Below, piece after piece: positions 52,882 to 61,313 of a DNA stretch of 64,000 bases. Under the pieces are notes generated by a model that had not been told where the DNA came from, ran no database searches, and saw nothing but the letters and a program-made list of their open reading frames with translations. Made by a program: the position numbers and the translations under genes. Numbering within the stretch: the stretch's first letter is position 1; every line of letters starts with the position of its first letter. The DNA comes from Pseudomonas sp. SID14000. GTDB lineage: Bacteria > Pseudomonadota > Gammaproteobacteria > Pseudomonadales > Pseudomonadaceae. The stretch lies in NCBI RefSeq assembly GCF_002165135.1, contig NZ_NFZQ01000001.1, forward strand, positions 434,001-498,000, written 5' to 3'.

Positions 52882-53880
52882 CTATAGGTCGCTGATCAGT
52901 CCCCTCTCCTTCAACCCTCGCAATGCCCCCTCCATCGTCCGCATCCCGTCCGCACCACTCGCCTGCATCACCGAATACAACTGCGCCATCCGTCCTTCCC
53001 GAACCAGGTTACGCACCGCTGGCGTCACCACCAGCACTTCCCGCGCAGCAACCCGACCACCGCCCGCACGCCTGACCAGCACCTGCGCCACCACCAGGCG
53101 CAACGACTCGGCCAGCATCGTCCGCACCAGCGCTTTCTCTTCGGCAGCGAACACCTCCACCAACCGGTCAATGCTGTTCACCGCCGAACGCGTATGCACG
53201 GTCGCCAGCACCAGGTGCCCGGTCTCGGCCGCGCGCAAGGCCAGGCGAATGGTTTCCAGATCGCGCAGCTCACCGATCATGATCACATCCGGGTCCTGGC
53301 GCAGGGCACTGCGCAGCCCCTGGGCGAACCCGCCACAATGGCGGCCGACCTCACGCTGGTTGATCAGGCTATGCTGGCTGGCGTGGATAACTTCAACAGG
53401 ATCTTCGAGGGTGATGATATGCAAAGCCCGATCACGGTTCAGCCGGTCGAGCAGTGTCGCCAGGGTGCTGGACTTGCCGCTGCCGGTCGGCCCACCCACG
53501 AGGATCAAGCCATCGCTGCACCGCGCAAAAGCTTGAAACACATCCCCCAGATCGAGTTCATCGAGCGTGGCGATACGCCTCGGGATCAGACGAAAGGTGG
53601 CCGCTGGGCCATGCAACTGACGAAACAGGTTCAGCCGAAAGCGCCCCAGCACGGGCAACTCTAGCGCCAGGTCCAGCTCATCACCCTGGGCCCACTGCCG
53701 ACACTGGTCTTCATCCAGCACGGTTGCCATACCCTCGAGCAGGGAGGCCGCGCCCAAGGTCGGCAGGGCCATGCGCTGCAGCCCGCCATCCACGCGCAAC
53801 ATCGGTATCTGGCCCGCCGCCAGGTGCAGGTCGGAAGCCCCCGCATCCACAGCCCGAGCCAACAGGTCGGTCACGTCCAT
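52882..53880 (-). CDS. pilT: Type IV pilus retraction ATPase PilT
   Basis: 332 residues from the ATG at 53880 with a good GGGGAG site. PilT pulls pili back by hydrolysing ATP as a hexamer. N-terminal PAS-like part (MDVTDLLARAVDAGASDLHLAAG) and a RecA-like domain with Walker A GGPTGSGKS near 129-137, the Asp-box and Walker B (RQDPDVIMIGELRDLETIRLAL), and the AIRNLVREGRMAQLYS motif. P. aeruginosa PilT is about 344 residues; the C-terminal tail after the KGLIS motif is shorter here. It is divergent from yggS, the usual arrangement. Confidence 0.93.
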   Translation of the reverse strand: MDVTDLLARAVDAGASDLHLAAGQIPMLRVDGGLQRMALPTLGAASLLEGMATVLDEDQCRQWAQGDELDLALELPVLGRFRLNLFRQLHGPAATFRLIPRRIATLDELDLGDVFQAFARCSDGLILVGGPTGSGKSSTLATLLDRLNRDRALHIITLEDPVEVIHASQHSLINQREVGRHCGGFAQGLRSALRQDPDVIMIGELRDLETIRLALRAAETGHLVLATVHTRSAVNSIDRLVEVFAAEEKALVRTMLAESLRLVVAQVLVRRAGGGRVAAREVLVVTPAVRNLVREGRMAQLYSVMQASGADGMRTMEGALRGLKERGLISDL

Positions 53881-53945
53881 GAGACTCCCCAAAGCCCTTC
53901 AAGTAGGTAGAATGCCGCAAACCCCACAGCAGCCGGCATCAGTCC

Positions 53946-54632
53946 ATGTCCACCCTAGCAGACAACCTTTCCGCTATTTCCGCCCGTATCGCCAGCGCTG
54001 CCCAGGCTGCCGGGCGTGATCCGGCCAGCGTCCAGTTGCTGGCTGTGAGCAAGACCAAGCCAGCCAGCGCCATCCGCGAGATCCACGCTGCCGGGGTGTG
54101 CGATGTCGGGGAAAATTACCTACAGGAAGCGCTGACAAAGCAGCAGGCACTCAGCGACCTGCCCTTGATCTGGCACTTCATCGGCCCCATTCAGTCGAAC
54201 AAGACCAAAGCCATCGCCGAGCATTTCGACTGGGTACATTCCGTGGACCGCCTGAAAATCGCCCAACGCCTGTCGGAGCAACGCCCGGCCGGGCTGGCGC
54301 CCCTGAACATCTGCCTGCAGGTGAACGTCAGCGGCGAAGACAGCAAGTCCGGCTGCGCCCCCGCCGACCTGCCGGCCCTGGCCAAGGCGGTAGCCGTGCT
54401 GCCCAACCTGCGCCTGCGCGGGCTCATGGCCATCCCCGAACCCACCGATGACCGCGCCGCCCAGGAAGCCGCCTTCGCCACCCTGCGCCAGTTACAGGCA
54501 AGCCTGGGCCTTGGCCTGGACACCCTGTCCATGGGCATGAGCCACGACCTGGAAGCGGCCATTGCGCAGGGTGCGACCTGGGTGCGTATCGGGACCGCCC
54601 TGTTCGGGGCCCGCGACTACGGGCAGCCCTGA
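53946..54632 (+). CDS. yggS: PLP homeostasis protein (YggS/PROSC family)
   Basis: 228 residues. The pyridoxal phosphate carrier of the alanine racemase-like TIM fold. PLP binds Lys36 in LLAVSKTKPAS. Other marks are GENYLQEALTKQ, WHFIGPIQSNKTK and the phosphate loop LSMGMSHDLEAAI with WVRIGTALFG. It lacks the enzyme domain of racemases and keeps free PLP balanced. It is followed 38 bases later by proC in the same direction. Confidence 0.95.
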   Translation: MSTLADNLSAISARIASAAQAAGRDPASVQLLAVSKTKPASAIREIHAAGVCDVGENYLQEALTKQQALSDLPLIWHFIGPIQSNKTKAIAEHFDWVHSVDRLKIAQRLSEQRPAGLAPLNICLQVNVSGEDSKSGCAPADLPALAKAVAVLPNLRLRGLMAIPEPTDDRAAQEAAFATLRQLQASLGLGLDTLSMGMSHDLEAAIAQGATWVRIGTALFGARDYGQP

Positions 54633-54670
54633 TTCCATGCTTTACTCACTCTTTCCCACAAGGACCTGAC

Positions 54671-55489
54671 ATGAGCAAGACTCGTATTGCCTTCATTGGC
54701 GCCGGCAACATGGCCGCCAGCCTGATCGGTGGTCTGCGTGCCCAGGGCCTGGACGCCTCGCAGATCCGCGCCAGCGACCCGGGTGCCGAGACCCGCAACC
54801 GCATCCAGACCGAGCACGGTATCGAAACCTTCGAGAACAACGCCCAGGCCATCGATGGCGCCGACGTCATCGTGCTGGCGGTCAAGCCGCAGGTCATGAA
54901 AGCCGTGTGCCTGGCCCTGCAACCGAACCTGCAGGCTGGCCAGCTGATCGTTTCCATCGCCGCCGGCATCACCTGCGCCAGCCTGCAGAGCTGGCTCGGC
55001 GCTCGCCCGGTGGTGCGCTGCATGCCCAACACCCCGGCACTACTGCGCCAGGGCGTGAGCGGCCTGTACGCCACCGCCGAAGTGTCCGGCGCACAACGCG
55101 AACAGGCCGAGCAACTGCTGTCGGCTGTAGGCACTGCCCTGTGGCTGGAGCAGGAGCAGCAACTGGACGCCGTGACGGCCGTATCCGGCAGCGGCCCGGC
55201 GTACTTCTTCCTGCTGATCGAGGCCATGACCGCGGCGGGCGAAAAGCTTGGCCTGCCACGTGAAACCGCCGCCCAGCTGACCCTGCAGACAGCCCTGGGC
55301 GCCGCGCGCATGGCGGTTGCCAGCGATGTCGATGCCGCCGAACTGCGCCGCCGTGTCACCTCGCCTGCCGGCACCACCGAAGCTGCGATCAAGTCGTTCC
55401 AGGCCAGCGGCTTCGAAGCCATCGTCGAACAGGCGCTGCAGGCTGCGGCTACACGTTCCGCTGAGCTGGCCGAACAACTGGGCAAATAA
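54671..55489 (+). CDS. proC: Pyrroline-5-carboxylate reductase
   Basis: 272 residues. It makes proline by reducing pyrroline-5-carboxylate with NADPH. The Rossmann motif IAFIGAGNMAASLIGG is near 6-21, with VIVLAVKPQ near 67 and the C-terminal family signature TAVSGSGPAYFFLLIEAMTAAGEKLGL...VTSPAGTTEAAI. It sits in yggS-proC-yggT, an order kept in many gammaproteobacteria. Confidence 0.96.
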   Translation: MSKTRIAFIGAGNMAASLIGGLRAQGLDASQIRASDPGAETRNRIQTEHGIETFENNAQAIDGADVIVLAVKPQVMKAVCLALQPNLQAGQLIVSIAAGITCASLQSWLGARPVVRCMPNTPALLRQGVSGLYATAEVSGAQREQAEQLLSAVGTALWLEQEQQLDAVTAVSGSGPAYFFLLIEAMTAAGEKLGLPRETAAQLTLQTALGAARMAVASDVDAAELRRRVTSPAGTTEAAIKSFQASGFEAIVEQALQAAATRSAELAEQLGK

Positions 55490-55499
55490 GGAGCCTTAG

Positions 55500-56090
55500 A
55501 TGAATGCATTGTCCGGCGCCGCGATCTTCGTGGTGCAAACCCTGGTCAGCCTGTACCTGGTGATCGTCCTGCTGCGCTTCGTCCTGCAACTGGTCAAGGC
55601 CAACTTCTACAACCCGCTGTGCCAGTTCGCCGTGCGTGCCACACAGCCGCTGCTCAAGCCGATTCGCCGGGTCATCCCCAGCGTCGGCGGGCTGGACACC
55701 TCGTCTCTGCTACTGTCGGTGGTCATCCAGGCGCTGCTGATGGCCTTCGTGCTGATGGTCACCTACGGCACCTTCGGTGACGTCCTACACCTGCTGATGT
55801 GGGCGATCATCGGTATCACTTCGCTGTTCCTGAAGATTTTCTGGGTGGCGATGATTGTCATGGTGATCGTGTCCTGGGTGGCCCCCAACAGCCACAATCC
55901 GGCGGCCGAACTGGCCTACCAGATCAGCGAACCGGTGCTGGCACCGTTCCGCCGCATCGTGCCCAACCTGGGCGGCATGGATATCTCGCCGATCTTCGCC
56001 TTCCTTGCGATCCAGGTAATCCAGTCGTTCGTCATGCCGCCGCTGGCCGCCTATGCCGGCATGCCACAAGAGCTGTGGCGGATGATCTGA
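55500..56090 (+). CDS. yggT: YggT family integral membrane protein
   Basis: 196 residues with two YggT repeats, each with two membrane helices and a loop rich in P and R: FVLQLVKANFYNPLCQFAVRATQPLLKPIRRVIPSVGGLDTSSLLL and SWVAPNSHNPAAELAYQISEPVLAPFRRIVPNLGGMDISPIFAF. Function not settled; it is linked to division/osmotic stress by its relatives and gene neighbourhood. It starts 10 bases after proC and belongs to the same operon. Confidence 0.9.
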   Translation: MNALSGAAIFVVQTLVSLYLVIVLLRFVLQLVKANFYNPLCQFAVRATQPLLKPIRRVIPSVGGLDTSSLLLSVVIQALLMAFVLMVTYGTFGDVLHLLMWAIIGITSLFLKIFWVAMIVMVIVSWVAPNSHNPAAELAYQISEPVLAPFRRIVPNLGGMDISPIFAFLAIQVIQSFVMPPLAAYAGMPQELWRMI

Positions 56091-56112
56091 GCCTTACCTG
56101 ACCTTGGTTACT

Positions 56113-56140
56113 TCCAGCGGCAAGCCTTTGCTTGCCGCTG
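56113..56140 (+). terminator. Hairpin between yggT and metX
   Basis: Stem CCAGCGGCAAG/CTTGCCGCTGG with a CCTTTG loop, 22 bases after the yggT stop. Only a weak T stretch follows (CTCTTTAG), so it may be a partial terminator or leader hairpin for metX. Confidence 0.5.
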
Positions 56141-56189
56141 GGGGTAGCGCTCTTTAGACTTACGCCTCCGTCAAGCGTGAGCAGGGTCG

Positions 56190-57329
56190 ATGTCCACTGT
56201 CTTTCCCGAAGATTCCGTCGGTCTGGTAGTACCGCAAACAGCCCGGTTCGATGAGCCGCTGGCCCTGGCCTGTGGCCGCTCCCTGGCCAGTTATGAACTG
56301 GTCTACGAGACCTATGGCACCCTGAACGCCAGCGCGAGCAACGCGGTGCTGATCTGCCATGCCCTGTCCGGCCACCACCATGCCGCTGGCTACCATGCCG
56401 CCACCGACCGCAAGCCGGGCTGGTGGGACAGCTGCATCGGCCCTGGCAAGCCGATCGACACCAACCGCTTCTTCGTGGTCAGCCTGAACAACCTCGGTGG
56501 CTGCAACGGCAGCACCGGCCCCAGCAGCATCAACCCGGCCACCGGCAAGCCCTATGGCGCCGACTTCCCGGTGCTGACCGTAGAGGACTGGGTACACAGC
56601 CAGGTGCGCCTGGCCGAGCGCCTGGGCATCCAGCAGTGGGCGGCCGTGGTCGGTGGCAGCCTGGGCGGCATGCAGGCGCTGCAGTGGACCATCAGCTACC
56701 CTGAACGCGTGCGCCATTGCATCGACATCGCTTCGGCGCCCAAGCTGTCAGCACAGAACATCGCCTTCAACGAAGTGGCACGCCAGGCCATCCTCACCGA
56801 CCCCGAATTCCACGGCGGTTCGTTCCAGGACCAGGGTGTGATCCCCAAGCGCGGCCTGATGCTGGCGCGCATGGTCGGCCACATCACCTACCTGTCGGAC
56901 GACTCGATGGGTGAAAAATTCGGCCGTGAGCTGAAGAGCGACAAGCTCAACTACGACTTCCACAGCGTCGAATTCCAGGTCGAGAGCTACCTGCGCTATC
57001 AGGGTGAGGAGTTCTCCGGACGCTTTGACGCCAACACCTACCTGCTGATGACCAAGGCGCTGGACTACTTCGACCCGGCCGCCGCCCAGGGCGGCGACCT
57101 GGCGGCCACCCTGGCCCACGTCAAGGCGGATTACTGCATCATGTCGTTCACTACCGACTGGCGCTTCTCCCCGGCCCGTTCGCGCGAGATCGTCGACGCC
57201 CTGATGGCCGCGCGCAAGAACGTCTGCTATTTGGAGATCGACTCGCCTTACGGGCACGATGCCTTCCTGATCCCCACACCTCGCTACATGCAGGGTTTCT
57301 CGAACTACATGAACCGCATTGCCATCTGA
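56190..57329 (+). CDS. metX: Homoserine O-acyltransferase (MetX, succinyl-type)
   Basis: 379 residues, alpha/beta hydrolase fold. It acylates homoserine in methionine synthesis. The nucleophile Ser157 lies in [12 protein letters not shown], with Asp near FTTDWRFSP and His in [10 protein letters not shown] near the end. Pseudomonas MetX is known to use succinyl-CoA; the substrate loop cannot be confirmed from sequence by eye. It is followed 7 bases later by metW, the fixed metXW pair. Confidence 0.93.
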   Translation: MSTVFPEDSVGLVVPQTARFDEPLALACGRSLASYELVYETYGTLNASASNAVLICHALSGHHHAAGYHAATDRKPGWWDSCIGPGKPIDTNRFFVVSLNNLGGCNGSTGPSSINPATGKPYGADFPVLTVEDWVHSQVRLAERLGIQQWAAVVGGSLGGMQALQWTISYPERVRHCIDIASAPKLSAQNIAFNEVARQAILTDPEFHGGSFQDQGVIPKRGLMLARMVGHITYLSDDSMGEKFGRELKSDKLNYDFHSVEFQVESYLRYQGEEFSGRFDANTYLLMTKALDYFDPAAAQGGDLAATLAHVKADYCIMSFTTDWRFSPARSREIVDALMAARKNVCYLEIDSPYGHDAFLIPTPRYMQGFSNYMNRIAI

Positions 57330-57336
57330 GGACAGC

Positions 57337-57957
57337 ATGAGAGCCGATCTGGAAATCATCCACGACTGGATCCCCGCCGGCAGCCGGGTACTCGACCTGG
57401 GCTGCGGCAGCGGCGAACTGCTGGCCTCGCTGCGCGACCGCAAGCAGGTCACCGGCTATGGCCTGGAGATCGACGCCGACAACATCGCCGCCTGTGTGGC
57501 CAAGGGCATCAACGTCATCGAGCAGGACCTGGACAAGGGCCTGGGCAACTTCGCCAGCAACAGTTTCGACGTGGTGATCATGACCCAGGCCCTGCAGGCC
57601 GTGGAGTATCCCGACCGCATCCTCGACGAGATGCTGCGCGTGGGTCGCCAGTGCATCATCACCTTCCCCAACTTCGGCCACTGGCGCTGCCGCTGGTACC
57701 TGGCGACCAAAGGCCGAATGCCGGTATCGGACTTCATGCCATATACCTGGTACAACACGCCGAACATCCACTTCTGCACCTTCGCCGACTTCGAAGAGCT
57801 GTGCCACGAGCGCCGCGCCAAGGTGCTCGACCGCCTGGCCGTCGACCACTTGCACCGCAACGGGTGGGGTGGCCGGCTTTGGCCTAATCTTCTAGGTGAG
57901 ATCGGCATCTACCGCGTCAGCAGCCCGGGCCTGCAAGAACACCAGCTCGCAGTCTGA
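57337..57957 (+). CDS. metW: Methionine biosynthesis protein MetW
   Basis: 206 residues from the ATG at 57337, with GAGG upstream. It has a class I SAM-methyltransferase fold, with VLDLGCGSGELLASL near 18-32. In Pseudomonas and relatives MetW binds MetX and is needed for full acyltransferase activity and homoserine use, rather than acting as a plain methyltransferase. It ends shortly before a DUF4426 gene in the same direction. Confidence 0.92.
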   Translation: MRADLEIIHDWIPAGSRVLDLGCGSGELLASLRDRKQVTGYGLEIDADNIAACVAKGINVIEQDLDKGLGNFASNSFDVVIMTQALQAVEYPDRILDEMLRVGRQCIITFPNFGHWRCRWYLATKGRMPVSDFMPYTWYNTPNIHFCTFADFEELCHERRAKVLDRLAVDHLHRNGWGGRLWPNLLGEIGIYRVSSPGLQEHQLAV

Positions 57958-57979
57958 CGCCCACCGGAGGAATCACCCC

Positions 57980-58414
57980 ATGCGTCGCCTAGCCCTGCTC
58001 CTGATCAGCCTCTGCCTGGCCCTGCCGGTACTGGCTGCCGATGCTGCCCGCCCCGAGCGCAAGGAAGTGTTTGGCGACGTGACGGTGCACTACAGCGCGT
58101 TCACCTCGAGCATGCTGACACCGGAGGTGGCTGCGGCCACCGGCCTGGTCCGCAGCAAGAACCAGGGGGTGCTCAACATTGCCGTGCTCAAGGCCAACAA
58201 ACCCGCCATGGCGGTGGTCAGCGGCACGATCAAGGACCTGACCGGCCGCAGCAGCCCGCTGTCGTTCAAACAGATCACCGAACAGGGCGCGATCTACTAC
58301 ATTGCCCAGTTCAAGATCGACCAGCCAGAAACCGTCACCTTCGACCTGAATATCGAAACCGGCGGCATCAGCAACTCCCTCAGATTCAACCAGGAAGTGT
58401 TCCCAGCCGAATGA
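57980..58414 (+). CDS. DUF4426 periplasmic protein
   Basis: 144 residues from the ATG at 57980 with a perfect GGAGG 9 bases upstream. A signal peptide ([19 protein letters not shown]) precedes a single DUF4426 domain ([44 protein letters not shown]...). It looks all-beta. No catalytic residue is recognised. It overlaps rdgB by four bases (ATGA), so the two are coupled. Function unknown. Confidence 0.85.
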   Translation: MRRLALLLISLCLALPVLAADAARPERKEVFGDVTVHYSAFTSSMLTPEVAAATGLVRSKNQGVLNIAVLKANKPAMAVVSGTIKDLTGRSSPLSFKQITEQGAIYYIAQFKIDQPETVTFDLNIETGGISNSLRFNQEVFPAE

Positions 58415-59007
58415 TGAATTTCCAGCAACTCGTATTGGCCAGCCATAACGCCGGCAAACTCAAGGAACTCCAGGCCATGCTCGGCGCGTCCGTGCAGCTG
58501 CGCTCGATCGGCGAGTTCAGCCAGGTCGAACCGGAAGAAACCGGTCTGTCGTTCGTCGAGAACGCCATCCTCAAGGCGCGCAACGCCGCACGCATTTCCG
58601 GCTTGCCGGCCCTTGCCGACGATTCGGGCCTGGCCGTGGACTTCCTCGGCGGCGCACCAGGCATCTATTCGGCGCGCTATGCCGACGGCAAGGGTGACGC
58701 GGCGAACAACGCCAAGCTGCTGGAAGCCCTGAAAGACGTGCCTGAAGCCGAACGCGGAGCACAGTTCGTCTGCGTCCTGGCGCTGGTGCGTCATGCCGAC
58801 GACCCACTGCCGATCCTGTGCGAAGGCCTGTGGCACGGGCGCATCATGTTCGAGGCCAGTGGCGAGCACGGCTTTGGCTACGACCCGCTGTTCTGGGTGC
58901 CGGAGCGCAGCTGTTCCAGCGCCGACCTGGCCCCAGTGGACAAGAACCAGCTCAGCCACCGCGCCCGCGCCATGGCCCTGCTGCGCCAACGCCTGGGCCT
59001 GGCATGA
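58411..59007 (+). CDS. rdgB: dITP/XTP pyrophosphatase (RdgB/HAM1)
   Basis: 198 residues. It removes non-canonical purine triphosphates (dITP, XTP) to monophosphates, guarding DNA. Motifs are [15 protein letters not shown] near 7-21 (substrate P-loop-like), [43 protein letters not shown] and [13 protein letters not shown]. It overlaps the DUF4426 gene and hemW by ATGA-type junctions, showing tight translational coupling. Confidence 0.96.
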   Translation: MMNFQQLVLASHNAGKLKELQAMLGASVQLRSIGEFSQVEPEETGLSFVENAILKARNAARISGLPALADDSGLAVDFLGGAPGIYSARYADGKGDAANNAKLLEALKDVPEAERGAQFVCVLALVRHADDPLPILCEGLWHGRIMFEASGEHGFGYDPLFWVPERSCSSADLAPVDKNQLSHRARAMALLRQRLGLA

Positions 59008-60179
59008 TCGAAACGCTGTCCAACCCCGGCGCGGCGGGCTTCACCAGCCTGCCGCCGCTGGCGCTGTACATCCACATCCCGTGGTGCGTACGCAAATGCC
59101 CTTACTGCGACTTCAACTCCCACGCTGCGGGGCCTGAACTGCCGGAAGACGCCTATGTCGCCGCCTTGCTGACCGACCTCGACCAGGAGTTGGCCGCCGT
59201 GCAAGGCCGGCCGATCAGCTCGATCTTCTTTGGCGGCGGTACCCCCAGCCTGTTCAGTGCTGGCGCCCTTGGCCAGCTGCTGCGTGGCGTGGAGCAACGT
59301 ATCCCGTTTGCGCCGGACATCGAAATCACCCTGGAGGCCAACCCGGGCACGTTCGAGCAGGACAAGTTCAAGGCCTATCGGCAAACCGGCATCAACCGCC
59401 TGTCCATCGGGGTGCAGAGCTTCCAGCCAGCCAAACTGCAGGCGCTCGGGCGCATCCACAATGGTGAAGAGGCGGTCCGAGCCGCCGGCATGGCGCGCGC
59501 CGCCGGCTTCGACAACTTCAACATGGACCTGATGCACGGTCTGCCCGACCAATCGCTGGACGACGCGCTGGGCGACCTGCGCCAGGCCATCGACCTGGAG
59601 CCAACGCACCTGTCGTGGTACCAGCTGACCGTGGAACCGAATACGGTTTTCTGGAACCAGCCACCCGAGCTGCCCGAGGACGACATCCTCTGGGATATCC
59701 AGGAAGCCGGCCAGGCGCTGATGGCCAAGCACGGCTACCGCCAGTACGAGGTCTCGGCCTATGCCCAGGCGGGCCGCGCCGCACGGCACAACCTTAATTA
59801 CTGGCGCTTTGGCGACTTCATAGGCATTGGTGCCGGCGCCCACGGCAAGCTGACTTTCGCCGACGGCCGCATCCTGCGCACCTGGAAGACCCGTCTGCCC
59901 AAGGACTACCTGAACCTGGCCAAGCCGTTCAAGGCCGGCGAGAAGCTGCTGCCGGTCGACGAATTGCCATTCGAGTTCCTGATGAACGCCCTTCGCCTGA
60001 CCGATGGGGTGGAAGCCGAACTGTTCACCCAACGCACCGGCTTGCCGCTGGCACAGTTGCGCGAGGCACGCCGCGCGGCCGAACAAAAAGGCCTTTTGCA
60101 GGTCGAACCGGATCGACTGGTGGCCACGCCAAGGGGCCAGTTGTTCCTCAATGACCTGCTGCAGTATTTCTTGACCTAA
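59004..60179 (+). CDS. hemW: Haem chaperone HemW (radical SAM family)
   Basis: 391 residues from the ATG at 59004, overlapping rdgB; the much longer frame upstream is not used. Radical SAM ligands Cys28, Cys32 and Cys35 (CVRKCPYC) hold a 4Fe-4S cluster, followed by [10 protein letters not shown] and ALEANPGT-like LEANPGTF. It resembles the oxygen-independent coproporphyrinogen oxidase HemN but belongs to HemW, which binds and delivers haem. It ends 9 bases before the DUF3392 gene. Confidence 0.94.
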   Translation: MIETLSNPGAAGFTSLPPLALYIHIPWCVRKCPYCDFNSHAAGPELPEDAYVAALLTDLDQELAAVQGRPISSIFFGGGTPSLFSAGALGQLLRGVEQRIPFAPDIEITLEANPGTFEQDKFKAYRQTGINRLSIGVQSFQPAKLQALGRIHNGEEAVRAAGMARAAGFDNFNMDLMHGLPDQSLDDALGDLRQAIDLEPTHLSWYQLTVEPNTVFWNQPPELPEDDILWDIQEAGQALMAKHGYRQYEVSAYAQAGRAARHNLNYWRFGDFIGIGAGAHGKLTFADGRILRTWKTRLPKDYLNLAKPFKAGEKLLPVDELPFEFLMNALRLTDGVEAELFTQRTGLPLAQLREARRAAEQKGLLQVEPDRLVATPRGQLFLNDLLQYFLT

Positions 60180-60188
60180 GGATGACCC

Positions 60189-60515
60189 ATGGATCTGGTA
60201 CTTGATCTGCTCGCGACGGTTTCCCGCTGGAGCCGCAGCAACCTGTCTGAGATTTCACTGGCCTTGGTAGGCTGCCTGCTGGTGCTGTTCGGCACCGATA
60301 TCAAAGGCTGGGTGGAACAGCGCCTGGGCGGCCTGGCGGGCGCCCTGCGCGTACCGTTCATGGCCTTGCTGGTGATGATCGGCAGCGGTGCGGCACTGAT
60401 CTACGCCACACCGTGGGTGGTGAAGGGGCTGAGCCAGTTCAACAACTACGCGCTGGCGCCGGTTTTGCTGGTGGTATTGGTGCTGATCGGGGTGGTGGCG
60501 GATCGCCGGGGCTGA
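60189..60515 (+). CDS. DUF3392 membrane protein
   Basis: 108 residues with three predicted helices (ISLALVGCLLVLFGTDI, VPFMALLVMIGSGAALIY and LAPVLLVVLVLIGVVAD). It matches the DUF3392 family of small inner-membrane proteins, of unknown function. It is the last gene of the yggS-to-DUF3392 run and is followed by a REP pair. Confidence 0.82.
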   Translation: MDLVLDLLATVSRWSRSNLSEISLALVGCLLVLFGTDIKGWVEQRLGGLAGALRVPFMALLVMIGSGAALIYATPWVVKGLSQFNNYALAPVLLVVLVLIGVVADRRG

Positions 60516-60535
60516 GCCACGGCCTTGCACTGAAC

Positions 60536-60652
60536 CCTTGCAGGAGCGACCTTGTGTCGCGAAAGGGTCGCGCGGCCCCAGCAATTGCTGCCTCACCGCT
60601 GACATCCTGGGGCCGCCATGCGGCCCATCGCGACACAAGGCCGCTCCTACAA
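60536..60652. repeat. REP pair after the DUF3392 gene
   Basis: Inverted arms with TTGCAGGAGCGACCTTGTGT and ACACAAGGCCGCTCCTACAA and an inner stem with GCGGCCCCAG and CTGGGGCCGC. Some mismatches show it is older than other copies in the window. Confidence 0.85.
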
Positions 60653-60688
60653 TGACCGCGCAATCTGGCGAGTACAGAGATGGGTTGT

Positions 60689-60716
60689 AAAAGCTGCCCC
60701 GGCGAACCAGGGCAGC
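60689..60716 (-). terminator. Terminator after the small ORF
   Basis: GCTGCCC/GGGCAGC stem with a 10-base loop followed by TTTTAC on the minus strand, 20 bases after the small gene's TAA. Confidence 0.65.
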
Positions 60717-60735
60717 CCTACCACCTGACTAGCCC

Positions 60736-60846
60736 TTACTGGGCATCATCGAAGTGATCGCGCATGAAGTCCCGAACGGTCTTGAGCACAGTCAAGATCC
60801 GGATGAACGTCCAAACGCGGCTCAGCGCATCAAGCAAACGCTTCAT
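60736..60846 (-). CDS. Putative small protein, 36 residues
   Basis: ATG at 60846 to TAA at 60736 on the minus strand. A perfect GGAGG lies at 60860-60856, nine bases before the ATG. The predicted peptide begins MKRLLDALSRVWTFIRILTV, is basic at the start, amphipathic in the middle and acidic at the end (RDHFDDAQ). It could be a membrane-associated helix. A terminator follows 20 bases on. It is too short for most gene finders. I recognise no family. Being flanked by a strong ribosome site and terminator in an otherwise open gap is why I call it. Confidence 0.6.
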   Translation of the reverse strand: MKRLLDALSRVWTFIRILTVLKTVRDFMRDHFDDAQ

Positions 60847-60950
60847 ATGCCTTGGCCTCCGTGTTGGCGGGCCAATCTTCCAGCATCTAACCGGTACTTC
60901 GATGCCTTCGAAAACTGTGTGAGAGTCTTCTGTGAAGTGGCCAGGTCAAT

Positions 60951-61002
60951 GGCCCTTCGAAGAGGTGCACCGGCACGGTTCTCAGGCCGTGTCGAAGGGG
61001 CC
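60951..61002. other. Stable hairpin in the intergenic region
   Basis: Outer stem GGCCC-TTCGA/TCGAA-GGGGCC with one bulge and inner stem CACGG/CCGTG. It lies downstream of the first copy of the 24-base repeat and may be part of a second, decayed RNA gene. Confidence 0.4.
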
Positions 61003-61134
61003 GGAAAGCAGAATTCTTCTCCTACCCGGCCCATCACTGATTTCATCCACACAGGAGCAGCGCGATGATACTTGGAATGCTCACCCAAGACTGTTAACCG
61101 CTCCGACACACGTGATGCCGGATATTTCTGAGCA

Positions 61135-61164
61135 TTGACGTTCCCCCGCTACGCTGCCTATGAT
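61135..61164 (+). promoter_or_regulatory. Sigma-70 promoter for a candidate sRNA
   Basis: -35 TTGACG (61135-61140), spacer of 18 bases, -10 TATGAT (61159-61164). The predicted start near 61170 falls at the first base of the repeated segment. No reading frame follows. Confidence 0.6.
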
Positions 61165-61169
61165 CAGCC

Positions 61170-61264
61170 AACTGTGTGAGGGTTTTCTGTGAAACCTCAG
61201 AGCGAAGGATACTCAGTCCTGTCGCTCACATAAAAAAACCGCCCTTCTCAAGGCGGTTTTTTTT
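61170..61264 (+). ncRNA. Candidate ~95-nt small RNA
   Basis: From the predicted start near 61170, three hairpins follow: GAGG-TTT/AAA-CCTC with one bulge (about 61178-61198), AGCGA-AGGA/TCCT-G-TCGCT (about 61201-61226), and the terminator stem AACCGCC/GGCGGTT with an eight-base T run ending near 61264. There is no coding frame. This is the standard build of a trans-acting regulatory RNA, but I cannot name it. The terminator also works in reverse for trmB. Confidence 0.55.
61232..61264. terminator. Bidirectional terminator (sRNA candidate / trmB)
   Basis: AAAACCGCC/GGCGGTTTT stem with a CTTCTCAA loop, seven A on one side and eight T on the other, 50 bases beyond the trmB stop. Confidence 0.85.
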
Positions 61265-61313
61265 CGCCTGCATTTCTGCAGGCATCGGCATATCGAAAGG
61301 CCTTATCAGCCGG

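Larger units (their letters stand above)
60847..61313. other. Intergenic region with sRNA signals
   Basis: 467 bases with no convincing conventional gene. It contains a 24-base repeat (60913 and 61170 with two mismatches), a strong hairpin at 60951-61002 (GGCCCTTCGA pairing with TCGAAGGGGCC), a promoter at 61135-61164 and a terminator at 61232-61264. Frames on either strand here lack ribosome sites. Confidence 0.7.

Noticed and set aside
58818..59003. A longer N-terminus of HemW inside rdgB
   Set aside because: The ATG at 59004 gives the conserved HemW start and an ATGA overlap; the extension is out-of-frame rdgB sequence.
60754..61068. A 104-residue plus-strand frame in the DUF3392-trmB gap
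   Set aside because: No ribosome site, antisense to the small ORF and passes through hairpins; composition is not protein-like.
60843..61109. An 88-residue minus-strand frame overlapping the small ORF start
   Set aside because: No ribosome site at its ATG; it crosses the stable hairpin and ends inside the better-supported small gene.
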